Source of the DNA: Streptomyces sp. NRRL S-455
Lineage (GTDB): Bacteria; Actinomycetota; Actinomycetes; Streptomycetales; Streptomycetaceae
Length of the DNA: 64,000 nucleotides
Direction of reading: 5' to 3'
NCBI RefSeq assembly: GCF_000717875.1
Contig: NZ_JOCT01000017.1
Location: 82,076 to 146,075, forward strand
Made by a program: the position numbers and the translations under genes. Shown piece after piece: positions 1 through 6,824 of the stretch. The notes beneath the pieces were generated by a model. It had not been told where the DNA came from. It saw only the letters and a list, made by a program, of their open reading frames with translations, and did no database searches. How positions within the stretch are numbered: position 1 is the first letter of the stretch; each line of letters opens with the position of its first letter.

Positions 1-826
1 CCGCGTTCAGACGCGCCCCCCGGCAGGCCGGGCAGACGCCGTCCACCAGGAACTCCCGGACCAGGTCGCGGGTCTTCTGGCTCATGGCCGACAGGTCCCG
101 CTTCAGGTACAGCCGCTCGAAACGGTCGGCCAGCCCCTCGTACTCGGTGGTCCAGGTGCCGCCACTGCCGTTCACCGTGACCTTGCTGCCGGGTCGGCCG
201 CGCATCAGGAACTCGCGCTCGGCGGCGGTGAACCGCCCCACCGGCTTGTCCGGGTCCAGGTCGGCGCTGTTGGTGTACGCCTGGCCCTGCCAGGTCCCGG
301 CGGCGAACGGCGGGAAGCGGACCGCCCCGCCGGCCAGGGAGCGGTCCGGGTCCAGGATGCGGTCCCAGTCGGGCCGCACCGTCCGGCCGAGACCGTCGCA
401 CTCGGGGCACATGCCCGACGGGTCGTTGAACGAGTAGGCCGTGGCCGGCCCGGCGCTGGGGGTGCCGTGCCGGGAGAACAGCACGCGGATCACCGAGTAG
501 ACGTCCGTCATGGTGCCGACGGTCGACCGGGAGTGGCCGCCCACCGGCCGCTGGTCGACGACGATCGCGGGGGAGAGGTCCTCAAGGCCGTCCGCGTGCG
601 GCCGCTCGTACTTGGGCAGCCGGTTGCGGACGAACCAGGGGAACGTCTCGTTCAGCTGACGCTGCGACTCCACCGCGATCGTGTCGAAGACGACGGACGA
701 CTTCCCCGACCCCGAAACGCCGGTGAACACCGTCAGCCGGCCTTTCGGGATGCGCAGGGTCACGTCCTTGAGGTTGTTCTCACGGGCTCCGGTCAGGGTG
801 ATGACATCGTGCGTGAAGTCGGTCAT
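1..826 (-). CDS. UvrA-like ABC ATPase (excinuclease A paralogue), C-terminus beyond window
   Basis: The reading frame starts at ATG 826 and runs off the left edge, so only about 275 N-terminal residues are visible. They show a UvrA-type first ATPase half: GVSGSGKSS Walker A near residues 34-42, the GARENNLK start typical of UvrA, a GHSRSTVGT segment, and CxxC pairs (CPEC and CPAC) of the zinc-binding insertion. Short UvrA paralogues in Streptomyces include DrrC-type self-resistance proteins, thought to act on DNA rather than as transporters. It lies 10 nt behind the ABC-F gene on the same strand, so both are probably one transcript. A true UvrA would be about 1000 aa; I infer the shorter paralogue from this context, but the length cannot be seen. 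Confidence 0.85.
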   Translation of the reverse strand, partial: MTDFTHDVITLTGARENNLKDVTLRIPKGRLTVFTGVSGSGKSSVVFDTIAVESQRQLNETFPWFVRNRLPKYERPHADGLEDLSPAIVVDQRPVGGHSRSTVGTMTDVYSVIRVLFSRHGTPSAGPATAYSFNDPSGMCPECDGLGRTVRPDWDRILDPDRSLAGGAVRFPPFAAGTWQGQAYTNSADLDPDKPVGRFTAAEREFLMRGRPGSKVTVNGSGGTWTTEYEGLADRFERLYLKRDLSAMSQKTRDLVREFLVDGVCPACRGARLNA

Positions 827-836
827 GCCACCGACG

Positions 837-2462
837 CTAGGCGGGAAACCCGACAGCCTCTGACGTGATTTCCCTGAGTTCTCCCTCCTCCAGCAGCAGC
901 CAGCGCGTGATGCCGATGGACTCCAGGAACGGCAGGTCGTGACTGGCCACGATCAGCGCCCCCTCGTACGACTCCAGGGCCGTGGTCAGCTGCCGCACGC
1001 TCGACATGTCGAGATTGTTGGTCGGCTCGTCGAGCATGAGCAGCTGCGGAGCGGGCTCGGCCAGCATCAGCGCGGCCAGCGCCGCCCGGAAGCGCTCGCC
1101 GCCGGACAGCGTCGCCGCCTTCTGGTCGGCCCGGGCGCCCCGGAACAGGAAGCGGGCCAGCCGCGCCCGGATCCGGTTGTTGGTGGCACTCGGCGCGAAC
1201 CGGGCCACGTTCTCGGCGACGGTCCGCTCCCCGTCCAGGATGTCGAGCCGCTGCGGCAGGAACCGCAGCGGGACGTGCGCCGTCACCTCGCCCGACTCCG
1301 CTTCCAGCTCCCCGGTGATCGTCCGCAGCAGCGTCGTCTTGCCCGCGCCGTTGCGCCCGATCAGCGCGACCCGCTCGGGGCCGCGCAGCTCGAAGCCGCC
1401 CTCCACCCGGGCGCCGTAGCGGAGCCCGAGATCCTGGAGGGTGAGGACGGTACGCCCCGGCGGCACGGCCGTGTACGGCAGTTCGACCCGGATCTCGTCG
1501 TCGTCCCGGACCGCCTCCACCGCCCCGTCCAGCCGCTCCTTGGCCTCGGCGAGCTTCTCCTCGTGCATGATCCGGTGCTTGCCCGCGGACTCCTGCGCCG
1601 CGCGCTTGCGCGCCCCCATGACGATCTTCGGCTCGCGCTTCTGGTCCCACATCTTCTGCCCGTAGCGTTTGCGGCGGGCCAGCTTGACCTGGGCGTCGGC
1701 CAGTTCGCGTTTCTGTTTGCGGAAGTCCGCCTCGGCCACGCGCACCATGCGCTCGGCCGCCTCCTGCTCGATCGCGAGGGCCTCCTCGTAGTCGGAGTAG
1801 TTGCCGCCGTACCAGGTGATCTCCCCGGAGCGCAGGTCGGCGATCTGGTCGACGAGTTCCAGCAGTTCACGGTCGTGACTGACGACGACCATCACGCCCG
1901 GCCAGGACTGCACGGCCGCGTACAGCCGCCTGCGCGCGTACAGGTCGAGGTTGTTGGTCGGCTCGTCCAGCAGCAGCACGTCGGGCCGGCGAAGCAGCAA
2001 CGCGGCCAAGCGCAGCAGGACGGACTCGCCGCCCGACACCTCGCCGACGGTGCGGTCCAACCCGACGTGGCCGAGGCCGAGTTCGCCGAGGGTGGCCAGG
2101 GCGCGCTCCTCCACGTCCCAGTCGTCGCCGACGGTCTCGAAGTGTGCCTCGGACACCTCGCCCGCCTCGATGGCGTGCAGCGCGGCCCGCTGGGCGGCGA
2201 TGCCGAGTGCCTCGTCGACGCGCAGGGTGGTGTCCAGCGTGACGTTCTGCGGGAGGCAGCCGACCTCGCCGGCGACGCGGACGGTGCCGTCGGCCGGTGC
2301 GAGCTCACCGGCGATCAGCTTCAACAGGGTCGACTTTCCCGATCCGTTGACACCGACCAGGCCGGTCCGCCCCGGGCCGAAGGCGACGTCGAGGCCCTCG
2401 AAGACGGGGGTGCCGTCGGGCCAGGTGAAGGCGAGGGACGTGACGGTGACGGAAGTAGGCAT
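837..2462 (-). CDS. ABC-F family ATPase, probable antibiotic-resistance (ribosome protection) type
   Basis: This 541-aa protein has two ABC ATPase domains and no membrane segments. Walker A motifs are GVNGSGKST (about residues 37-45) and GRNGAGKTT in the second half. Signatures are VSGGE and LSGGE, each followed by LLLDEPTNNLD or LMLDEPTNNLD. A charged linker of roughly 100 residues lies between the domains. Length and layout fit actinobacterial ARE ABC-F proteins (TlrC, SrmB, LmrC class), which bind the ribosomal E site and displace antibiotics. The substrate cannot be read from sequence. It has its own promoter and a leader of about 225 nt with an upstream ORF, and is followed by the UvrA-like gene. 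A housekeeping translation-factor ABC-F is the alternative. Confidence 0.88.
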   Translation of the reverse strand: MPTSVTVTSLAFTWPDGTPVFEGLDVAFGPGRTGLVGVNGSGKSTLLKLIAGELAPADGTVRVAGEVGCLPQNVTLDTTLRVDEALGIAAQRAALHAIEAGEVSEAHFETVGDDWDVEERALATLGELGLGHVGLDRTVGEVSGGESVLLRLAALLLRRPDVLLLDEPTNNLDLYARRRLYAAVQSWPGVMVVVSHDRELLELVDQIADLRSGEITWYGGNYSDYEEALAIEQEAAERMVRVAEADFRKQKRELADAQVKLARRKRYGQKMWDQKREPKIVMGARKRAAQESAGKHRIMHEEKLAEAKERLDGAVEAVRDDDEIRVELPYTAVPPGRTVLTLQDLGLRYGARVEGGFELRGPERVALIGRNGAGKTTLLRTITGELEAESGEVTAHVPLRFLPQRLDILDGERTVAENVARFAPSATNNRIRARLARFLFRGARADQKAATLSGGERFRAALAALMLAEPAPQLLMLDEPTNNLDMSSVRQLTTALESYEGALIVASHDLPFLESIGITRWLLLEEGELREITSEAVGFPA

Positions 2463-2688
2463 GCGGGCCTCTTTCGCGGTTGCTTGCGGTCAGGGGCAAA
2501 CGCGTGTCGAGACACCTGCGACCAGGGGAGAGGGCTCCATGAGTACGTCACGGGCATGAGAAAAGCCCTGTACCGGAGGACGGCTCGGACGCCGAGGTCG
2601 CACGCAGCGCACCCACCTGATGTGGGTGACACGGTGTCTCAGGACCTCAGACGAGCAACGTCCTTCTCCAATCGGCGGCAACAGGACC
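2463..2688 (-). promoter_or_regulatory. Long structured 5' leader of the ABC-F gene, putative attenuator
   Basis: The transcript predicted from the promoter at 2695-2723 carries about 225 nt before the ABC-F start. In transcript order it shows GACAC-C-GTGTC, then a perfect hairpin CACCCAC-ATCAG-GTGGGTG (2628 to 2610), then the 16-codon ORF, inside which GTGTC-TC-GACAC lies (around 2514-2503). Segment GAGACACC (2640-2633) is exactly complementary to GGTGTCTC (2516-2509) inside the ORF, so a long-range helix competes with the local hairpins. This is the layout of a translation-controlled attenuator. No clear U-tract terminator is visible, so the output may be on translation. Confidence 0.5.
2490..2540 (-). 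CDS. 16-codon upstream ORF (candidate leader peptide) in the ABC-F leader
   Basis: ATG at 2540 opens a 16-residue frame (MEPSPLVAGVSTRVCP) that stops at 2490, 27 nt before the ABC-F start. It has no strong Shine-Dalgarno. Another ATG at 2556 opens a different frame that overlaps the ABC-F start. Short leader ORFs upstream of ABC-F resistance genes are known to sense ribosome-targeting antibiotics by stalling. Codons 7-10 (Val-Ala-Gly-Val) fall on the 8-nt segment that can pair with an upstream segment. Translation of this ORF is inferred, not shown. Confidence 0.45.
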   Translation of the reverse strand: MEPSPLVAGVSTRVCP

Positions 2689-2694
2689 GGTGAA

Positions 2695-2723
2695 ACCGTA
2701 GAAGGGTGCGCGGAGCCTGTCAA
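2695..2723 (-). promoter_or_regulatory. Sigma-70 (HrdB)-type promoter for the ABC-F/UvrA-like operon
   Basis: On the minus strand there is a perfect TTGACA at 2723-2718, a 17-nt spacer, and TACGGT at 2700-2695. A consensus -35 with ideal spacing is rare in this GC-rich DNA. It lies just downstream of the ssgD terminator and points at the ABC-F gene. Confidence 0.65.
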
Positions 2724-2738
2724 CGAATTAACGGGAGA

Positions 2739-2769
2739 CCCACCGGCCGGTCCCTCCACGGCCGGTGGG
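2739..2769 (-). terminator. Probable intrinsic terminator of ssgD
   Basis: There is a perfect 10-bp inverted repeat (CCCACCGGCC and GGCCGGTGGG) with an 11-nt loop, 12 nt past the ssgD stop. It has no U-tract, which is usual for Streptomyces hairpin terminators. It separates ssgD from the promoter of the ABC-F gene. Confidence 0.6.
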
Positions 2770-2780
2770 GGCCGGTCAGC

Positions 2781-3197
2781 TCAGCACGCGTCCCGCATCA
2801 GTTCCGCCAGGTCGTGGTCCAGGTCCAGCTGGAGATGCTCCAGTCCGACCGGCACGAGCTCGCTCGTCGCCTCCAGGAACCGGCGCACCTCGCTCGAGCG
2901 GATGTGCACGACGGCGGTGCCCTCGGGGGCGTGGAACTCCAGCACCGTGCGGTCGTACCCGTACGGCCGCACCCGTACGTCGCCGTGGCCCTCCGCGTTC
3001 TTCAGACCGGCCGCGAGCAGCTCGCGCGAGAAGGTCCAGCAGACCTCGACGCCCTCCAGCGTGGCCGGGGCGGGGAAGGTCATACGGACGGCGAACGGGT
3101 CACGCCGGTCGTAGTGCAGCGTCGCGGGAATGCTCGGCATACGCGGCGCGGCGGCGACGAGGCGGGCCTCCACGGGCTGCTCGATGACGATGGACAA
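2781..3197 (-). CDS. ssgD: SsgA-like sporulation/cell-division regulator, probably SsgD
   Basis: I read a 138-aa protein from TTG 3197, which has GGGAG 7 nt upstream; in-frame starts further upstream lack support. The sequence is a full SsgA-like protein: an N-terminal half with the conserved Y-x-RRDPFAVRMTF strand, VCWTFSRELLAAGL in the middle, and an acidic C-terminus. These proteins occur only in sporulating actinomycetes and steer septum placement and peptidoglycan remodelling. SsgD specifically is linked to lateral wall integrity. I assign SsgD from remembered similarity and gene order. A BldD-like box lies about 100 nt upstream. Confidence 0.8.
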   Translation of the reverse strand: MSIVIEQPVEARLVAAAPRMPSIPATLHYDRRDPFAVRMTFPAPATLEGVEVCWTFSRELLAAGLKNAEGHGDVRVRPYGYDRTVLEFHAPEGTAVVHIRSSEVRRFLEATSELVPVGLEHLQLDLDHDLAELMRDAC

Positions 3198-3297
3198 CGC
3201 CTTGCTCCCTTGTGACGGCTGGACGGACTTCCGGGCGTATGAGACCGGGGCACTGGAAGAGACGACGGAATGAGCCAATCCGTGCACACGAACTGCG

Positions 3298-3313
3298 AGT
3301 GACCTCTGTCACC
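3298..3313. promoter_or_regulatory. BldD-box-like inverted repeat upstream of ssgD
   Basis: AGTGA-N6-TCACC at 3298-3313 contains the perfect repeat GTGAC-CTCT-GTCAC. It matches the early BldD consensus (AGTGA-n-TCACC) but not every position of the later 15-mer. It is about 100 nt upstream of ssgD, in the otherwise unassigned 301-nt gap 3198-3498. Confidence 0.3.
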
Positions 3314-3498
3314 GCGTTCATGCACGGGAGTGACATGACTCTCCTCGCGTGCCCTGGTACCGGTGGAAGGCGTTGTTCCGGCCGTGTGCGCCCAGTGGGC
3401 GGATGCCGACGTTGCCCAGCGCGGGGAGCAGCAGCGCGGGACTGATGTGGAGCGGGGCGGGCGCCGGCCGTACGCCGCCCGCCCCACGGTCCGTCAGG

Positions 3499-4911
3499 TC
3501 AGCTGCACCTGCGTCCGGTGTTGATGCACTGCACCATCTTGTTCGTCAGCCGTGCGTCGAACACGTTGATGAAGTCCCCGTGGTCGGTGACGGGCTTGTG
3601 CGCCTGCTCGGGGAAGCCGTCCAGGGCGAAGAACGGACGGGTCTTGCCGTTGTCCTTGAGGCTTGGCGCGTCCACGTCGTACACCAGGCGCTGCACCAGC
3701 TGCGGGATGGCCTTGAAGCCGCTCGGGCACCGACCGCTCGCGTCGGCGAAGGCCACGTGCGCGCGGTGGTTGGCGCTGTCCGTGTTCCGGCCGTCCCAGC
3801 AGCTCTGGAACTTGAAGGTGCGTACCACGTCTCTGCCGGACGGGCAGAGCGGGTACTTGTCCTTCAGTTGCACCTTGTTCTCGAAGCCGGTGCAGCTCCA
3901 GGAGGCGTTGGCGTTGGCCGTGCCGTTGGTGAACGCCTTGGCGTCACCGGTGATGACGCGCAGGAACTTCGGCATCGCCACCACCTTGCCGCGCGGGCTG
4001 CCCACGAAGTTCAGCGTGGCCGCCTTGGCGGTCAGGATCCGGCCGGTGTTGCCCTCGGCGCCGCCGCCCAGCTTGTCGGCGTCGAACTCCTTGGTGCCGT
4101 CGCGCAGCCGCAGCACCGGCCAGTAGTAGGTCGACTTGTCGCCCTGGTTGCGGCAACTGGTCTTGCCGGCCGCGAGGGTCTGGTCGCTGGCGAAGGCGTC
4201 GTTGGCCTGGTTGCCGACGTAGTCGTGCATGTGGTGAGCGCCGTTGGTGACGCCGGGCGCGACGATGACGTTGTCGGAGTTGTACAGCTTGTTGGCGTTG
4301 ACGCCGCACTTGGTGGTGAAGACGCCGGTGGAGGCCGTGGCCGCTTTGCGGGGGGCGCGTACGTTGGGACGTACCTTGGTGATGTCCACGAAGTCGGCCG
4401 CGACGGGGCCGTTGCCGTTGCCGGCCTGACCGGCGTTGGTCTGGTTGCCGGTGGCGCGCAGCGTGCAGGCCGCCAGGGTGTCGAGTCCCTGCGGCTTGGC
4501 GGCGACCCGGCCGATGGCGATGGCGATCCGGTCGATCGCCGCCTTCCGCTTGTCCTTCAGCGGATTGATGATCGCGTTCTGGGCGAAACCGGGGTCCTGC
4601 TGGATCGCCCGCTGGGAGGAGGCCAGGCGCTGGTAGGCCTCGGCCACCTGCTTGTCGAGCAGCGCCAGTTCCTTGTCGACCTGGGCGCGGGCCCGCGCCG
4701 GGACGGCCGTCAGCTTCTGGCCCACGTCGGGACAGTCGATGGTGGAGGAGGCAGCCTTGGCCTGGTTCTGGGCTGCGCCCGGCGCGCCGGTCTCGTCGGC
4801 CGAGGCGTAGATGTTGGCCGCGACCAGTCCGCCGGCTCCCACGGCCAGCGCGGCCACCGCGCCCACCACCCGGCGGGCGGTTTTCGATCTCTTCCGCGTG
4901 TTGCGTCTCAT
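3499..4911 (-). CDS. Secreted DUF1996 domain protein
   Basis: This is a 470-aa protein with a basic N-terminus ([10 protein letters not shown]), a hydrophobic stretch near residues 15-34 and a small-residue cleavage region, so it is probably Sec-exported. Residues about 60-170 are helical and charged. The rest is a DUF1996 domain, recognised by HHMHDYVGN, the [12 protein letters not shown] region, the SSCW-like [20 protein letters not shown] block and a closing FPEQAHKP...DHGDF. DUF1996 proteins of fungi and actinobacteria are extracellular and of unknown function; several resemble carbohydrate-active proteins. Start ATG 4911 has GAGAGG upstream. No operon partner is seen; the next gene on either side is on its own. 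Confidence 0.8.
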   Translation of the reverse strand: MRRNTRKRSKTARRVVGAVAALAVGAGGLVAANIYASADETGAPGAAQNQAKAASSTIDCPDVGQKLTAVPARARAQVDKELALLDKQVAEAYQRLASSQRAIQQDPGFAQNAIINPLKDKRKAAIDRIAIAIGRVAAKPQGLDTLAACTLRATGNQTNAGQAGNGNGPVAADFVDITKVRPNVRAPRKAATASTGVFTTKCGVNANKLYNSDNVIVAPGVTNGAHHMHDYVGNQANDAFASDQTLAAGKTSCRNQGDKSTYYWPVLRLRDGTKEFDADKLGGGAEGNTGRILTAKAATLNFVGSPRGKVVAMPKFLRVITGDAKAFTNGTANANASWSCTGFENKVQLKDKYPLCPSGRDVVRTFKFQSCWDGRNTDSANHRAHVAFADASGRCPSGFKAIPQLVQRLVYDVDAPSLKDNGKTRPFFALDGFPEQAHKPVTDHGDFINVFDARLTNKMVQCINTGRRCS

Positions 4912-5206
4912 CAGGCCTCTCAGAGCATCTTGCGGAGCCGCTGGGGGCTTCCCGCACGGGAACCTCTCTGGGATACGGATGCGGGCACGGAATGTTCACC
5001 AGATGCGCGGATTCATGGATTTCTCTTGACCGCGACCGCTGCGGTGACATGCGCGGCGCCCCTGGCCGCACTGACCGCGCGGCACGGATGCTGGGCCGCC
5101 GGCGAGCAGGGGCGGGTGGCCCGCCTGGAGCAGTGAGCGAGCGGTACGCGGTGATGGTCGGCAGTGTGGGTACTCGTTCACCGAATGTGAAAGGGAGTGA
5201 GCGAGA
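4912..5206. other. Intergenic region, divergent promoters expected
   Basis: These 295 nt separate two divergently read genes. I find no ORF with a credible start, no strong hairpin and no repeat. A GGGTAC at 5168-5173 resembles the -10 of sigma-B-type promoters but lacks a matching -35. Confidence 0.5.
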
Positions 5207-5530
5207 ATGCCACGCGGTTCGAGCCCCAAGCGGGAGCGCCAGTACGAGCACATCAAGGAGAGTGCGAAGGACCGGGGCGAGAGCACCGGCCGCGCCAAGG
5301 AGATCGCCGCGCGGACGGTGAACAAGGAACGCGCCCGCTCCGGCGAGTCGAAGACGGCCAGCCGCACCTCCACGAAGGACATGTCGTCCGGCAAGCGCGG
5401 CGGGCAGCGGTCGGGGCAGGGCTCCCAGGGCCCCACCTACGACCAGCTGTACCAGGAGGCCAAGCGCAAGGGCGTCGAGGGCCGTTCCAACATGAACAAG
5501 AGCCAGCTGCAGCGCGCACTGGGCAAGTAA
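5207..5530 (+). CDS. Small basic hydrophilic protein, SAP/Rho-N-like C-terminus ('plasmid stabilization' family)
   Basis: This 107-aa, highly charged protein (rich in K, R, S, E) has no hydrophobic segment. The first 75 residues look disordered. The last 30 (YDQLYQEAKRKGVEGRSNMNKSQLQRALG) have the helix-extended-helix spacing of SAP or Rho N-terminal-type nucleic-acid-binding motifs. Homologues in streptomycetes are often labelled plasmid stabilization protein, without experimental basis that I know of. ATG 5207 has GGGAG 9-10 nt upstream. It stands alone, divergent from the DUF1996 gene. A DNA- or RNA-binding stress protein is a reasonable guess only. Confidence 0.7.
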   Translation: MPRGSSPKRERQYEHIKESAKDRGESTGRAKEIAARTVNKERARSGESKTASRTSTKDMSSGKRGGQRSGQGSQGPTYDQLYQEAKRKGVEGRSNMNKSQLQRALGK

Positions 5531-5604
5531 GGCGCACACCCTCCGAGGCCGGCGGGGCTCTCTGGTCCCGTCGGCCTTCGCACGGCCCGTAGGCTCAGGC
5601 CACC

Positions 5605-6303
5605 ATGACGACGACCGTACCCATCCCCGCCGGCTGGCCCGTGACCGAGGAACAGGCCCGTGCCGTCCAGGACGAACTGCGTGAGCGCGTGATCCTCGAC
5701 GAACCGGGGCCGCCGCCCGGAACCGGCCATGTGACAGGCGTCGACGTCGCGTACGACGACGAACGGGACGTGGTCGCCGCGGCGGCGGTCGTCCTGGACG
5801 CGTCGAGTCTCGCCGTCGTCTCCGAGGCCACGGCGGTGGGCCGGGTCGCGTTCCCCTACGTACCCGGACTGCTCGCCTTCCGCGAGCTCCCCACGGTCCT
5901 CGCCGCCCTCGACGCCCTGCCGTGCCCGCCCGGCCTGGTGGTCTGCGACGGCTACGGCCGCGCCCACCCCCGCCGCTTCGGCCTCGCCAGCCACCTCGGC
6001 GTCCTGACGGGCCTGCCCACGATCGGCGTCGCGAAGAACCCGTTCACCTTCACCCACGACGACCCGGCCGCCCCGCGCGGCAGCACGTCGCCGCTGCTCG
6101 CCGGCACCGAGGAGGTCGGCCGTGCCCTGCGCACACGCGACGGCGTCAAGCCGGTCTTCGTCTCGGTAGGCCACCGCGTGACCCTGCCCGGCGCCTGCGC
6201 CCACACCCTGGCGCTCACCCCCGAGTACCGCCTCCCGGAGACCACGCGCCGGGCGGACGCGCTCTGCCGAGAGGCGCTCCGGCAGGCCTACTCCTCCGAC
6301 TGA
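5605..6303 (+). CDS. nfi: Endonuclease V (deoxyinosine 3'-endonuclease)
   Basis: The 232-aa protein carries the EndoV hallmarks: VDVAY with metal-binding Asp47, the PYVPGLLAFRE wedge/PYxPG region near 84-94, Asp115 in CDGYGRAHPRRFGLASHLG, and GVAKN. It cuts the second phosphodiester 3' of deoxyinosine in DNA, repairing adenine deamination; bacterial enzymes may also act on other lesions. A TAGGCT box at 5590-5595 lies 9 nt before the ATG and there is no Shine-Dalgarno, so the message is probably leaderless. Its 3' end overlaps the convergent 65-aa gene by 16 nt. Confidence 0.93.
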   Translation: MTTTVPIPAGWPVTEEQARAVQDELRERVILDEPGPPPGTGHVTGVDVAYDDERDVVAAAAVVLDASSLAVVSEATAVGRVAFPYVPGLLAFRELPTVLAALDALPCPPGLVVCDGYGRAHPRRFGLASHLGVLTGLPTIGVAKNPFTFTHDDPAAPRGSTSPLLAGTEEVGRALRTRDGVKPVFVSVGHRVTLPGACAHTLALTPEYRLPETTRRADALCREALRQAYSSD

Positions 6304-6485
6304 TCGGCCACGCGCCAGCGCCCCACCTCGCGGTACTCCGAGTCGTAGACGACCGAACCGTCACCCGGCCGGAGCGCGTAGTGGTGCAGATTGCCGCCCC
6401 AGTACCTGAGGATCCGGCCCAGCTCGCCCGCCGGATCGTTCGCCAACGCCGTGTCGTCCATGGTGACTTCGAGAAGGAACTTCAT
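6288..6485 (-). CDS. Small conserved protein of unknown function (MKFLLEVT family)
   Basis: This 65-aa acidic protein begins MKFLLEVTMDD and carries LGRILRYWGGNL near the middle. From memory, similar small proteins with the same first residues and the GRILRYW block occur in several copies per Streptomyces genome. Their role is unknown. An in-frame Met at residue 9 is an alternative start, but the first eight residues look conserved in the family. A 9+2+9 palindrome ends 2 nt before the start codon, suggesting tight control. The 3' end overlaps nfi tail to tail. Confidence 0.7.
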   Translation of the reverse strand: MKFLLEVTMDDTALANDPAGELGRILRYWGGNLHHYALRPGDGSVVYDSEYREVGRWRVADQSEE

Positions 6486-6487
6486 GC

Positions 6488-6507
6488 CTTCAATGGTTCC
6501 ATTGAAG
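6488..6507. promoter_or_regulatory. 20-bp inverted repeat, candidate operator of the 65-aa gene
   Basis: CTTCAATGG-TT-CCATTGAAG has perfect 9-bp arms and a 2-bp centre, and it is AT-rich against this background. It abuts the start codon at 6485. The form suits a MarR-, PadR- or HxlR-type dimer; no such regulator gene is adjacent. Confidence 0.5.
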
Positions 6508-6664
6508 TCCTTGTTGGCACTTTTGAAGCCATGGGCAGCATCGGAGGGCGAAAGGTCTCAAACGGGGGAGGAGCCCGCACGGGCCGGGGCGGCGCGATCT
6601 GAGTACCGGCTCTGAGTATCCGTACGGATGCCCGGCCCCCACCCCCGTCGGCAGGCTGGGGCGC

Positions 6665-6811
6665 ATGACGACGCACCGCGCACCCAAGCCTGTCGCCCAC
6701 CCGACCCAGACCGTCGAGCGGGCCGTCACCATAGGGCTGATCCTCGCCGTCCTGGCGGGGCTCGGCTGGATCGCCGGGATGATCTACACCCTCGCCGAGT
6801 GGCCGCTCTAG
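6665..6811 (+). CDS. 48-aa single-pass membrane protein
   Basis: From ATG 6665 to TAG 6811 I read MTTHRAPKPVAHPTQTVERA followed by one hydrophobic helix (about residues 22-43, VTIGLILAVLAGLGWIAGMI) and a short acidic tail. One transmembrane segment with a proline- and basic-rich cytoplasmic side is typical of small streptomycete membrane proteins. G-rich bases (GGCTGGGG) precede the start. It ends 13 nt before the stop of the convergent gene at 6825. No function can be assigned. Confidence 0.6.
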   Translation: MTTHRAPKPVAHPTQTVERAVTIGLILAVLAGLGWIAGMIYTLAEWPL

Positions 6812-6824
6812 GCCGGAAGCGGCC

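Noticed and set aside
939..2693. Plus-strand open frame of 584 codons opposite the ABC-F gene
   Set aside because: It mirrors a gene with clear ABC motifs; high third-position GC produces such antisense frames. Composition is His/Gln/Arg/Leu-rich with no domain.
5168..5173. GGGTAC as a sigma-B-type -10 before the small basic protein gene
   Set aside because: No GNNT element is found 14-16 nt upstream, so the promoter call is unsupported.
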